NCBI GenBank assembly: GCA_018350325.1
Contig: JAEVLN010000002.1
Coordinates: 874,162 to 938,161, forward strand
Source: Globodera rostochiensis
Lineage: Eukaryota > Nematoda > Chromadorea > Rhabditida > Heteroderidae
Length of the DNA: 64,000 bases
Direction: 5' to 3'
In this document: in pieces, positions 50,102 to 61,155 of the stretch
Layout: the number at the start of each line of letters is the position of its first letter
How positions within the stretch are numbered: the first letter of the stretch is position 1
Notes under the pieces: generated by a model
What the model was told of the DNA's origin: nothing
Seen by the model: only the letters and a program-made list of their open reading frames with translations
Databases searched by the model: none
Program-made: the position numbers and the translations under genes

Positions 50102-52672
50102 ATGAATCGCGCAATTTCTCTGTTTACTCGTTGTGGTGTACCGCGAATGGCGGCACTTTTGCCGCTGTCCAGCGTGTCCATGTCGTCCAGTACCATTGCA
50201 GCCGCCGGCGGAGGGCGTTTTGTCAGCGAACGCGGTGTTTGCACGACTTTGCAAAGTAAATACTGACGAGGGACTGACTGAAGATGCATAGTTTTTTTAA
50301 ATTTTGCTAATTTACGTCAATAGCGACCCAAAAAAATGAAAATTCAAATTTTCATTGCTTAGGATTTAACGCTGTGCAAGAGCTCTCCTCGGCACTGGAC
50401 GAGGAGATCAAGGCGGAGAAGGAGTTGGTCCAAGACAAATTGGGCGGTGACTCGGCGCCCTCCGTGCACGGCTTCAACATCAGCACGAATGGGGCCGAAG
50501 TGCGCCTCACCAAAACGCATGGCAATGAGAAGCAAGCTTTGTTTTTTTAATTTAAATTTAAGGCATAATTTGGGGAAAGTTTGCTCTCAAATACGGACGC
50601 ATATTTTGGAGCATATTCAAAAAGCATAAAGCCCTGATTTGTTTTTGGTAATAGTGTTTTGTCCCCCCTCCCCAATTTTACGAAAAAAAATTTTTTCCAA
50701 GACGGGTTCGAAAAACAACTCGTTTTTTTTTTTGAAATTACACAAAAACCCAAACCGATGTACTAAAGAATGGGGTCCAAATTTTTTTTTTTCAAAATAT
50801 AGAAACAGTAAAGTCGTAATAGTTTTTAGGGCTTTTGGCTTAGGCTAGCTTAGGGTGGCGACCCTGGGGCCCAAATGGCGGGGCTCAAACAGCCTGCTTC
50901 CTAAGCTAAACCTTTTCGATTGGACAATCTCCTAAAGTTATCGACTAAATATTGGATTCGAACACACCAAACATTGTTCCGGAAATCTGTCCTTTTATGT
51001 GTTGGCAACCGGAATTTATTTAAAAAAGTTATTCAAAATAATATTTTAGGATTGTTGTCCAAGTAAATGTGAACCATTCTGTTGGCATTGAGGAGGACGA
51101 GGAGTACGAGGACGAGTCGTCGACAACTGAAATGGAGACCGAAGTATTCGTTGTTTTTTACAAATAACAAAAAAAAATTTTGACCGTAGGGTTAGACTTA
51201 ATAAAGGAAAGGTCGGCTTCTCCGGTTTGGATGAGCTGGGAAACCCCGGGGTTGAGTCATTAGATCTGGATTAAAATACACCCCCTAAAGATGGCGTGTC
51301 ATCGAACAACAAAATCCATTTTTTCATTAAAATATATTGCTGATAAAATTGTTCAAAAATAAAAAAATAGTCCCGGACGTTACAACCAAATTTTTAAATT
51401 CCTTTTTTGTTTAGTCCGTGCCTGTTGCGCTGCCACATTTCACAATCAGGTGTGGCTTTTTTCTTTAAATTTTGTTCCTAAAATTGGAAGAGAAAGGATA
51501 TTTTTGAAAGCCATTTGAAGAAGAATACAGTAGCTTTGTTTTGGTAAAATACGAGCTCTTTTTCAAAAAATAGCAAAATCGACTTACAAATTAGGCAGTA
51601 CGGTAATAGTAAAATTTACTGGGCCCACGAAAAAATATTTAGGAGAAGCAATTCTGATCAATTTTCGGGGGTTATTGAGGTAGCAGATCACGAATCTAAT
51701 TCCCACATAAAACGTCATCTAATTTATGCTTTCAACATTTATGTTTTTCCTATTTTTCCCTATTTATTATCAGTTTATAAAGTGTTTTTAGGGGTTTAAG
51801 GGACTGTAGAATCCGAATCTGACCTCATTTTAACCGATTTCAAACCCCGGGCCCTAATTAAGTAAACATTTGGTCGAGACATTAATTTTCCAAAAATCAA
51901 TTTTGCAGACCAAATGTTTTATAGCACAAAATACAACACAAAGGCAAGTACTATAGTATGCTAATCATGATTTTTGAATGATTTTGAGGTCGGAATTGTG
52001 CGTAAAATTTTGAAACAGATTTTTTTGTGGACCAGTAAACTTTACTTTTACCGGCCATGCCTCCCCCCCTCCCCCCCCCCCCCAAAGTTTAATAGGTAAA
52101 TGCCTTTTTTCAACTTTTTACACACGCGCCTTCACGTTTAGCATCACCAAGAAGAACACGAGCCTCTTTTTTTCGCTTGAAATGGTCAAGACGGAGGAGG
52201 GCGGATGTGAGTGCATTTTGACGATTAATTGGTTGATCTTTTTTTTGCTCTAGGGATTATATAGAAATCAATCAAACTTATGTCCCGACTCGTAGAAAAT
52301 GATGAAAAGTTTGTTTTCAGTTGACTTCACCGTGGAGGAGTTCTTCATCGCGCCGGCCGTCAATGGGGTGGCCAAGGACGACATTGGCGACGAGGTTTAC
52401 AGTTCGTCCGGCAAATACATTGACCCGGTAAGGGGAACATATTTTTTTGCATATTTTTGAATACAAATTTTTGTTTCGTTTTCTTGCGTTTCTGATTTTT
52501 CATTTTGTTTTTCAACTGCCAGAAGTTGCACGACCTGCTCTTTGTGCGGTACTTGGAGGAGCGCGGCTTCAGCCCGGACTTTTGCCAGCAGCTCGTCAGC
52601 TTTGTCACTCATCACGAGCATGCGCTGTACGTCGCCTTCCTCGACAGCATCAAAAAATTTGTGGCCGAATGA
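50102..52672 (+). CDS. C1QBP: Mitochondrial p32/C1QBP/MAM33 family protein (7 exons)
   Basis: Acidic doughnut-shaped trimer of the mitochondrial matrix, linked in other animals to mitochondrial translation and respiratory function. Exons: 50,102-50,255; 50,363-50,531; 51,050-51,143; 51,415-51,449; 52,142-52,206; 52,321-52,427; 52,523-52,672. In phase: 774 nt, about 257 residues. The first ~50 residues (MNRAISLFTRCGVPRMAALL onward) are Arg/Ser/Ala-rich without acidic residues until late, as in a mitochondrial presequence. Then LSSALDEEIKAEKELVQDK, VNVNHSVG followed by an acidic stretch (EEDEEYEDES), SLFFSLEMVK, and the family's end helix region YLEERGFSPDFCQQLVSFVT and HALYVAFLDSIKKFVAE. Intron 2 is GC-AG (GAGAA then GCAAGC): with that donor the AAG Lys codon and frame are restored. 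Family assignment is secure. Confidence 0.95.
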
Positions 52673-53212
52673 TTTGTGTGGAGGGATATTGATCAATTTT
52701 GATTGATTTGTTACGTTGTTTTTTTGATTCCAATTTTGGTGCACTTTAATAGAAAAGATAAAAGCAAAGAATTTTCGTTACCATTTTTGGGGTTTTTAGG
52801 GGTGCCATATTTGTTAAAATAGTAATTCCATACGAATTTCAAAATCCGACTTTTTAGCGCTTAAAAATAGTCAAATAAATGTATATTTGAGTTTTTTGTG
52901 TTGAGTGATCTTTGCTCGAATGCAATGCGCTCATAAATTATCGACGCAATTTAAAATGTAGCGGGCTTTTTGGTTGCCACCCCCCCCCCCCCCCCCGCCG
53001 CTTCTCTTCCCCCGTCTCATCCCATTTCATTTAAGACGACGAACACTTTGAATACCCCCCCCCCCCCCTTCTATATTAACAAACTGTGGGTGTTTTATTA
53101 TAAAAATTCAGGAGTTCCACGACATTTTTTTTTGGGTCGGGGTTTCGCCGGGGGTTTTTGCCCCGGATTTCCCGAAATAATCGGGGGTTTTTATTTCGAA
53201 AGAGTTTTTAGT

Positions 53213-54205
53213 GAACCCCCGGCACTTTTGGTCGCGGGTTTTTGACCCCGAACTTTCCGATTTCGGTGGGAAAACCCCCGGCATTTTTGGTCGCGGGTTT
53301 TTGACCCCGAACTTTCCGATTTCGGTGGGAAAACCCCCGGCATTTTTTGTCGCGGGTTTTTGACCCCGAACTTTCCGATTTCGGTGGGAAAACCCCCGAC
53401 ACTTTTGGTCGGGGGTTTTTGACCCCGAACTTTCCGATTTCGGTGGGAAAACCCCCGGCATTTTTTGTCGCGGGTTTTTGACCCCGAACTTTCCGATTTC
53501 GGTGGGAAAACCCCCGGCATTTTTGGTCGCGGGTTTTTGACCCCGAACTTTCCGATTTCGGTGGGAAAACCCCCGGCATTTTTGGTCGCGGGTTTTTGAC
53601 CCCGAACTTTCCGATTTCTGTGGGAAAACCCCCGACACTTTTGGTCGGGGGTTTTTGCCCCGAACTTTCCGATTTCTGTGGGAAAACCCCCGGCATTTTT
53701 TGTCGCGGGTTTTTGACCCCGAACTTTCCGATTTCGGTGGGAAAACCCCCGACACTTTTGGTCGGGGGTTTTTGCCCCGAACTTTCCGATTTCGGTGGGA
53801 AAACCCCCGGCATTTTTTGTCGCGGGTTTTTGACCCCGAACTTTCCGATTTCGGTGGGAAAACCCCCGGCATTTTTTGTCGCGGGTTTTTGACCCCGAAC
53901 TTTCCGATTTCGGTGGGAAAACCCCCGGCATTTTTGGTCGCGGGTTTTTGACCCCGAACTTTCCGATTTCGGTGGGAAAACCCCCGGCATTTTTTGTCGC
54001 GGGTTTTTGACCCCGAACTTTCCGATTTCGGTGGGAAAACCCCCGGCATTTTTGGTCGCGGGTTTTTGACCCCGAACTTTCCGATTTCGGTGGGAAAACC
54101 CCCGACACTTTTGGTCGGGGGTTTTTGCCCCGAACTTTCCGATTTCTGTGGGAAAACCCCCGGCATTTTTTGTCGCGGGTTTTTGACCCCGAACTTTCCG
54201 ATTTC
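53213..54205. repeat. 59-bp G/C-tract minisatellite, about 16-17 copies
   Basis: The unit contains GGGTTTTTGACCCCGAAC, TTTCCGATTTCGGTGGGAAA and ACCCCCGGCATTTTTGGTCG, repeating every 58-59 bp, with two alternating variants (CGGCATTTTT...GTCGCGGG versus CGACACTTTTGGTCGGGG). It begins about 540 bp downstream of the p32 stop. Each side carries a copy of a roughly 45-bp sequence (CCCGAAATAATCGGGGG through TTTCGAAAG...TTTTAGTGAACC) at 53,168-53,217 and 54,210-54,263. Confidence 0.95.
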
Positions 54206-54329
54206 GGTGGGCCCGAACTTCCCGAAATAATCGGGGGTTTATTTCGAAAGGGGTTTTAGTGAACCTCTGGCATAAAACCATATTATTATTATCATATGTG
54301 CGGCAGACATTAAAAACCAAACTTTAAAA

Positions 54330-55745
54330 TAAAATATTATTATGTGGTTGGTATGCAGACTGTTTAAAAATAAAAATATTATATTGTTATATGCTGGACG
54401 GACAAAAATAAAAATATTTCACATGGGATGTTCCTACCAAATTATCATAGTATATTATTCTACCAAAAAATATAAAATAATAATTATTCTACCAAAAAAA
54501 CTACAACTATTATATATAACGAGATGTGTGCGTCGATTTATTCTACCTAATAAATCTATAAATATTGTATATAAAGAGATATGTGTGATGGGGGGTGGGG
54601 ATATTCTACCAATATATTATTTTGCCTAAAATAAAAATATATATGCAATAAATATATATATTATATACGAGATGTGTGTGACGGCGGCGGATTTTTCTAC
54701 CAAACAAATTTAAAAATATTATATAACGAGATGTGTTTAACGGCGACGAATCTTCTACCAAAATTTAAAAATTATATATTTTTCTATCAAAATTATTATA
54801 ATTATGTGTACTACAAATGTATATAAATGTATATTATATACGAGATGTGTGCGAGAGCGGCGGATTTTTCTATCAAAAAAAATTAAAAAATAGTGTAACG
54901 GCGGCGAATCTTCTTCCAAAAATATAAAAAAAAATATATATTATTCTATGAATATTGTAATTATGTGTACTACAAATATAACTAAATATATACTATATTA
55001 TATAACGAGATGTGTGCGTCGATTTATTCTACCTAATAAATCTATAAATCATTATATATAATGAGATGTGTGCGACGGGGGGGGGATATTCTACCAAAAA
55101 TAAAAATTATATATTATTCTGCCTAAAATAAAAATATATATGCAATAAATATGTATATTATATACGAGATGTGTGTGACGGCGGCGGATTTTTCTACCAA
55201 ACAAATTTAAAAATATTATATAACGAGATGTGTTTAACGGCGACGAATCTTCTACCAAAATTTAAAAATTATATATTTTTCTATCAAAATTATTATAATT
55301 ATGTGTACTACAAATGTATATAAATGTATATTATATACGAGATGTGTGCGAGAGCGGCGGATTTTTCTATCAAAAAAAATTAAAAAATAGTGTAACGGCG
55401 GCGAATTTTCTAGCAAAAATTTAAAAATTATGTATATATTTTTATATCAAAATTATTATAATTATGTGTATTACAAATGTATATAAATATATATTATATA
55501 CGAGATGTGTGCGAGAGCGGCGGATTTTTCGTCAAAAAAAAATTAAAAAATAGTGTAACGGCGGCGAATTTTCTAGCAAAAATTTAAAAATTATGTATAT
55601 ATTTTTATATCAAAATTATTATAATTATGTGTATTACAAATGTATATAAATATATATTATGTACGAGATGTGTGCGAGAGCGGCGGATTTTTCTATCAAA
55701 AAAAAATTAAAAAATAGTGTAACGGCGGCGAATTTTCTACCAAAA
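54330..55745. repeat. AT-rich higher-order tandem repeat (GAGATGTGTG family)
   Basis: Submonomers share ATATACGAGATGTGTG, then ACGGCGGCG(G/A)ATTTTTC, then CTA(C/T)CAAA and an A/T tract. A larger unit of about 485 bp is repeated: GAGATGTGTGCGTCGATTTA at about 54,520 and about 55,005, and the GACGGCGGCGGATTTTTC block at about 54,680 and about 55,175. The end (about 55,330-55,740) is a simpler array with a period near 160 bp. Confidence 0.9.
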
Positions 55746-56505
55746 ACTGTGAAAATAAATTTTAAAATCAAGACAAAAACTAAATAGGTCTGGTTTTGAT
55801 GAAATAGGCATTTTTTACAATGGTTTTCTATTTTCATCTAGGTTATTTAACTGCAAAAAAAGTCTGGTCGTTTGAGTTGGCCCGGTTGAATCTGGCTAGA
55901 GTGAAAAAGTATTTTATAGAATGCCCTAAAGGTCAAATTTGTTTAGGGAATGGATTTTTAGTCTTTTGACTATTACTTCCTGAACGCGCCTTGCTCTGAA
56001 AAGCACGAAAATCGAGGTTTTAGGCCCCCCTTCCCCCCCCCCCCCTCTTTCCCCCCTGCAAATATTTTAAAAAACCGGACGAACCCCTCAAAGGCCTTAA
56101 CGGAGGGGGGAGGGATTGGGATTTTATGAACCCTGGTACCGATTGGCCACCGAGAAGATTTTTGAATTGGCTCAATTTGTTAAGAGCAATTTTAAAAATA
56201 CGAAATTTTTGAAGCTTTTAGGAATAGAGGGGTCTAACGGCACCGAGCTGCTCATTTACAGCGGGTGCGCAGCGCTTTCAATCGGCGTGGGAGCGTAGAG
56301 AAAAGAGTGAGGGAAAGAGGGAGGAGGGTGATTGCTGTGGGGTAGGGGGTCATTAGCGTCTGGCCACTAGCGTCTCACGGACGTTTGGCAGCTCATAACT
56401 TTTTTCAAGACTGGCCAATCTTTATGATCTTTATATCATTCGAAGGCTCTAAATGATTAGAAGATATATGTCAGCACCTACGAGCCGGTTCGATGCACTA
56501 TTAAA

Positions 56506-57265
56506 TAGAGCCCGGCGGGAACGGGATTCCCGCGGGAAAAGTACGGGAATCCCGGTCCCGTTCCCGTCTTTTTTGCCCAGCGGGATTTTTTACGGGAACG
56601 GGAAAAAGACGGGATTCCCGTTCGGGATTCCCGTCCCGTTCTTTTTGAAAACCCCGTTCCCGTTCCCGGAAATTTTATTTCAGTCTTTTTCCCGTTCCCG
56701 TTTATTTTTCTTGGCGAAATGTTTTCAAAAATTTAACAATTTTGGACCAATTTTCATCACAAAAATGCTTAAATTTCAAATTTTTTTAACGGCGGCGCCT
56801 ATCGGCACCGCCGAACCCACCCAAAATGTAGTAAAGAATAGGTGAAATGTTAGCCCCGGGTGGGACTCGAACCCACGTCCTCCACCCAATCCGTGGGCAG
56901 CTCTTCCACTACCGTATTTTTAAGATATTTGAATTTTTGAAAAATTCGCAAATCTGAAAAAATTCGAAAATTTTGAGCAATTTTCTTAACAAAAATGTTG
57001 TAATTTTCCGACGGCGCCTATCGGCGTTGTCGGACCCTCCAATTGTATATCAGAAATTTATCACAAAGTGCCCGCCAAAAAAAATTTCAAAAAATTCTTA
57101 GTTTAAAAATTTTCAAAATTTTCCCGTTCCCGCGGGATTCCCGTTAAAATTGAACGGGATTTCTACGGGAACGGGAAAAACACGGGATTCCCGTTCGGGA
57201 TTCCCGTCCCGTACTTTTTGAAAACCCCGTTCCCGTTCCCGGAAATTTTTTTTTACCGGGCTCTA
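56506..57265. mobile_element. Non-autonomous hAT-like element (TAGAGCCCGG termini)
   Basis: Termini TAGAGCCCGG and CCGGGCTCTA are flanked by a perfect 8-bp duplication CTATTAAA (498-505 of 56 kb, and 57,266-57,273). The subterminal regions consist of repeated CCCGTTCCCG and GGGATTCCCG words in inverted orientation. The interior holds two CGGCGCCTATCGG hairpins and a tRNA-like segment. No transposase reading frame is seen. Confidence 0.88.
56846..56920 (-). other. tRNA-like segment (perfect box B), not a complete tRNA
   Basis: On the minus strand GGTAGTGGAAGAGC is followed by GGTTCGAGTCC, an exact box B, and CCCGGGGCT resembling a 3' acceptor strand. The 5' side (AAAATAC) cannot pair with it, so no acceptor stem forms. 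It is inside the 56.5-kb element. A tRNA-derived SINE fragment or tRNA pseudogene is most likely. Confidence 0.5.
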
Positions 57266-57475
57266 CTATTAAAAACTTCTACATGAAAAAGTGTAAAAAT
57301 CGGACTTTTTCATTGTTTTCTGGTCATAACTTTGTTCAGCTTTTTGTTTAGCTTTATCCAATGCTTTTCGAATGCTTATAAATAGCTTCGTCTTATTACG
57401 GCCTTTAGAATAAAGATTGGTCAGTCTTGAAAAAAGTTATGAGCTGCCAAACGTCCCTGAGACGCTAATGGCCCG

Positions 57476-58375
57476 CTTCGTTGCTGTGGGGGATAATGAA
57501 ATGAAGAGAAATAGTGCAAAAAATTAGGTATTCAAAAATCGCTAATAATAAATTTTATTATATAACAATTCTTCGTCAAAATACAATTATAAATTTTTCG
57601 TAAATTTAAAAATGTTGTCATCAAGTTTATTTTGTCAAAATTGTGATGCCCGAGAGGAAACAATTGATATCCGATCAATATTTCTATCTCATTGAATTAT
57701 GTAAGAGTTAAACAAAAATAATAAAATCTTAAATATTAATCACAAATTTTTATGTGAATGAATTTAAACAAATAATTAAAAAAATTAAAGATAAAATCAA
57801 ACAAAATCTAGAATCGTTGTCAACGTCGAAGCTGTTGAAGCTGTGTGAAGGCATTAAAAATAAATGATCAAAAATAATGCAAATAGGCAACAGGGTTAAT
57901 CGTATTATTAAAAAAAGAAGAATTCAAACAAAACTATTTAAACATAAAATTAAAATAATCTATTAAATCCAAAGATGGAATTTGTAGCAGAAGTATGCTT
58001 ATTGGCGGTGGAAAAGATGATGACGGCTGTCACGAGTTTTACGTTCTTAAAATTGAATAAACTACAGCAAGCTAGGCTGAGGCCTATCGTAATACTAATG
58101 AGGATTATAAGGATGGACCTATTAAAAATTAAAATAAAAATTTTTTTAAAGACACAAAAACCAAAAGCTAAAAAATAAGAAAACATCACTTATCGAACAA
58201 AAGCTGTAAATTTTGAAAACTATAAATAAAATAAATCATAAATACCGCAGTAAATTAGTCAAACAAAAGCAAGAGATTATATTATCTATATGGAATAAAA
58301 ACACCCCAAACTAAAATACACCAATTAATGAAATCGATTGAACTGGCATTTAATAAGGTATGATGGTGGCAGTCG
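57476..58375. other. AT-rich intergenic sequence
   Basis: Nothing recognisable; no repeat words, RNA or coding structure beyond AT-rich low complexity. Confidence 0.6.
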
Positions 58376-58383
58376 CAGGCTGC

Positions 58384-59615
58384 TAGGGCTGCTCGAGATT
58401 CTCGGTCTCGGTTCTCGAGTCGAGAAATTTCTCGGTTTTTTTGGGTCTCGGTCTCGGTTCTCGGTCTCGGGTTTTTAGTCTCGGAAAACGAGACTTTTTT
58501 GCACTGGTAAAGATTGGGTTTTTGGTGGAATTCATTACAGAATCTGAGCTTGAAAGATTTAAAAAATGCATAATGACAAATCAATTTAAAAAAATCTTTG
58601 ATTATATATCTTTTGCAAACCATTTGTACTCAGTTGTCGTATGGCTCAGTGGTTAAATTCTGACCGGTAATTTATTTATCGTGAGTTCTATTCCCTTACT
58701 TAAAATCCATTTTATTCTTTTAATTTAATAAATACTCCTTTTTATTGATTCTAACAGAATCTTATAAAAATGATGGTTTTTTTGCATTTTAAGCACATTT
58801 TCCTAATTGAGAATTCACGAAAACTTTAATTTTTCCCCGGCGGCACCTATCGGAGCCACCCGCCCCCCCTTCCTTTCCTAAAATGCTTGAAAAAATCACC
58901 GCATTTTTAAAATTTTGGCTGCAAATCTCTTAACAAATTGAGTTAAAAATTCGAAATTTTCTCGACGGCGCCTATCGGCACCGCCGACCCCCCCCCCCCC
59001 CCCCCCTCCCACTCCTAAATAAAGCAGAATTTGCAAAAATTTGCATTTTTTGAAAATTTCGTAAAAAATGCATTAAAAACCACGAAAATACACTCCTAAA
59101 TTGAACTTTAAAAATTCTTTTCTCCGGCGGTTACGATGGAATGGATATCGGGCAAAAATTGTTCCAGAAATAAAAATGGAAATTCAAAATTTGCCGCAAA
59201 TTGGTTGGTAAGATTTTTTTGCAGCCTTGTTCGGTGAATATGCAAGAAAAACATCTTTTTAGTCGGAAAAAATTACACCAAGCCTTCACAATTCAACTAA
59301 ATTCGAAAAACTTTCCGAACCCGAAAATAAGGACAAATTTTATAAATAAGGACAGTTGGCAGCCCTGAGTGTAAAATAATTTAATGAAAATTTTTGGAGC
59401 TTAAAAACAATATTTTTTTAGTGAATTGAAAAAAAAATTAGAAATTTCTCGGTTCTCGGTTCCCGAGTCGAGAAATTTCTCGGTTTTTTTGGGTCTCGTT
59501 CTCGGTCTCGAGTCTCGGGGTCATTTCTCGGTCTCGGTCTCGGTTCTCGGTGTCATTTCTCGGTCTCGGTCTCGGTTCTCGATTCTCGGTAAATTTCAAT
59601 TCCCGAGCAGCCCTA
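58384..59615. mobile_element. Non-autonomous hAT-like element (TAGGGCTGCTCGAG termini)
   Basis: Termini TAGGGCTGCTCGAG and the inverted CCGAGCAGCCCTA are flanked by a perfect 8-bp duplication CAGGCTGC (58,376-58,383 and 59,616-59,623). Both ends are filled with CTCGGTCTCGGTTCTCGG-type words. The interior (about 1 kb) contains a tRNA-like box A/box B segment at about 58,638 and two CGGCGCCTATCGG hairpins. No transposase gene is seen. Confidence 0.88.
58638..58706 (+). other. tRNA-like segment with box A
   Basis: GTCGTATGGCTCAGTGGTTA contains an exact box A (TGGCTCAGTGG). A box B-like GAGTTCTATTCCC follows about 45 bp later. No acceptor stem pairs. It lies inside the 58.4-kb element, which suggests a captured tRNA-derived or pol III-type sequence. 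Confidence 0.45.
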
Positions 59616-59623
59616 CAGGCTGC

Positions 59624-60548
59624 AACAAAATTAGGGGTAATAACCCAGATTTATTTAAAATTAGTAACAAAATATAAATAAAATTTTAATAAAAACAATC
59701 AAACCTAATTATTTATTGATCGTACTTAATTTTCTATAAAAATGAATCAATTACTCCACTATTTGTTATTAACCTGAAAGTGAGAAGATTGTATATGGAT
59801 GACATAATTTAAACTAATTTTTATTTAATAAAAATATTTTACATGCGGCATTAAATGAATAATTTACAAATCAAAGAATTTTGAAATGCGACTAAATTTA
59901 ATATTTAACACCAGGCATAAAATAATGTACGAATAAATTTATGGTTAGCCCCATTCGGGAAGGTTATTAACGAACAGATGACTGGGAGAAACCTCTTTAT
60001 AGATACGATCTTCTTATAGACATTTTTTTTTAGTAAAAAACAATTCACTAATGAATAAAAATATTTGAAATACACAGTAAATCTGTACAAAAAATACTTT
60101 CTCATAAAGAGCAAAACATTAACCAAATATGGTAATAATTTAAATCAAGCGAAAAGGAATAAAAATTGAATATTGGCATTCTGAAATTGGCACGATTATT
60201 GTTGTTTGTTGTTTTGATTTACATGAATGAAATCAAATTCTAATCATATTTTTGATAAACCTGACTGATGATTGGGCAACAATTTGTGACATAATTCAAT
60301 TAATAAAACTCAACTAATCATTTGAAAAAAAAGAAAATTTATCAAATAATGAGTGCAAGATGAAGGAAGCACACAAAGCTGAAAGAAATTTACCTCTTAT
60401 TTTATTTTTCATAAATGAGTCTATTTAATACGTAAAAAAATTTAAACAATTCAAAAAACAAATTTATAAATAATTATTACGGCCAAAGGAGGCGCCGGAG
60501 GCCATTTCAATAAATGTTATGAATGGATCAGAGGGGATGGGGTGGAGG
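59624..60548. other. AT-rich intergenic sequence
   Basis: Nothing recognisable. Short open frames are AT-rich and have no protein-like composition. Confidence 0.6.
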
Positions 60549-61155
60549 AATGAATTGGGCGGGCAGAGGATTCGCTCTGAAAGTTTTGTTTATTCATCGG
60601 CCCACTTCTGGGGGGAAACAACAGAATAGTGCACATTTTAGGGGCCTTCGGCGGTGCCGATAGGCGCCGGGGGACGAAAATGGCCCAAAATTACTAAATT
60701 TTTGAAAGAAACACTTCGCCAAAGAATTAATAAAGGGAACGGGAAAAAGACTAATAAAATTCCGGAACGGGGTTTTCAAAAAGTACGGGACGGGATTCGC
60801 GAACGACAATCCCGTGTTTTTCCCGTTCCCTTAAAAAATCCCGTTGGCAAAAGACGGGTACGGGACCGGGAATCCCGTACTTTTCCCGCGGGAATCCCGT
60901 TCCGCCGATCTCTAGTGGAAGCCTTCATTGATTATGACAAAAACATCCAACCAAAAAAAGAGAATTAATATTCGGCGAAATGCCCGATTTTGGCCTACTC
61001 CTCGATTTTGGATAATTTGTTGTTTAATAAAATTTCTAAAATGATGAGATTTGTCGGGGAAAACAGCAAAAATATTGGGGAAAGGGGGGGGGGAGTGAAT
61101 GAATTGGGCGGGCAGAGGATTCGCTCAGAAAATTTTGTTTACCTATTCATCGGCC
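60548..61155. repeat. Direct duplication of a 60-bp segment
   Basis: GAATGAATTGGGCGGGCAGA, GGATTCGCTC and TTTTGTTT...ATTCATCGGCCC occur at 60,548-60,603 and at 61,096-61,157, about 548 bp apart, with the truncated hAT-like copy between them. Confidence 0.8.
60649..60915 (-). mobile_element. Truncated inverted copy of the 56.5-kb element
   Basis: Reverse-complement similarity to the left part of 56,506-57,265: the hairpin GGTGCCGATAGGCGCC, AACGGGAAAAAGAC, AAAAAGTACGGGACGGGATT, and GTACGGGACCGGGAATCCCG near the end. It terminates CCGATCTCTAG. The missing half and changed end suggest an old, degraded copy. Confidence 0.65.

Larger units (their letters stand above)
56350..57475. repeat. About 70-bp inverted repeat pair surrounding the 56.5-kb element
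   Basis: 56,350-56,430 (CATTAGCGTCT...ACGTTTGGCAGCTCATAAC, CTTTTTTCAAGACTGGCCAA) is the reverse complement of 57,412-57,473 (AGATTGGTCAGTCTTGAAAA, AAGTTATGAGCTGCCAAACG, GACGCTAATGG). The TAGAGCCCGG element sits between the arms, so it either inserted into an older foldback element or the arms are its outer layer. Confidence 0.75.

Noticed and set aside
53108..54320. Three overlapping minus frames of 305-370 codons
   Set aside because: Translations of the 59-bp array in its three frames, with no flanking splice structure or family resemblance.
56846..56920. A functional tRNA gene
   Set aside because: The T-arm is perfect but the acceptor strands do not pair and the D-side is short.
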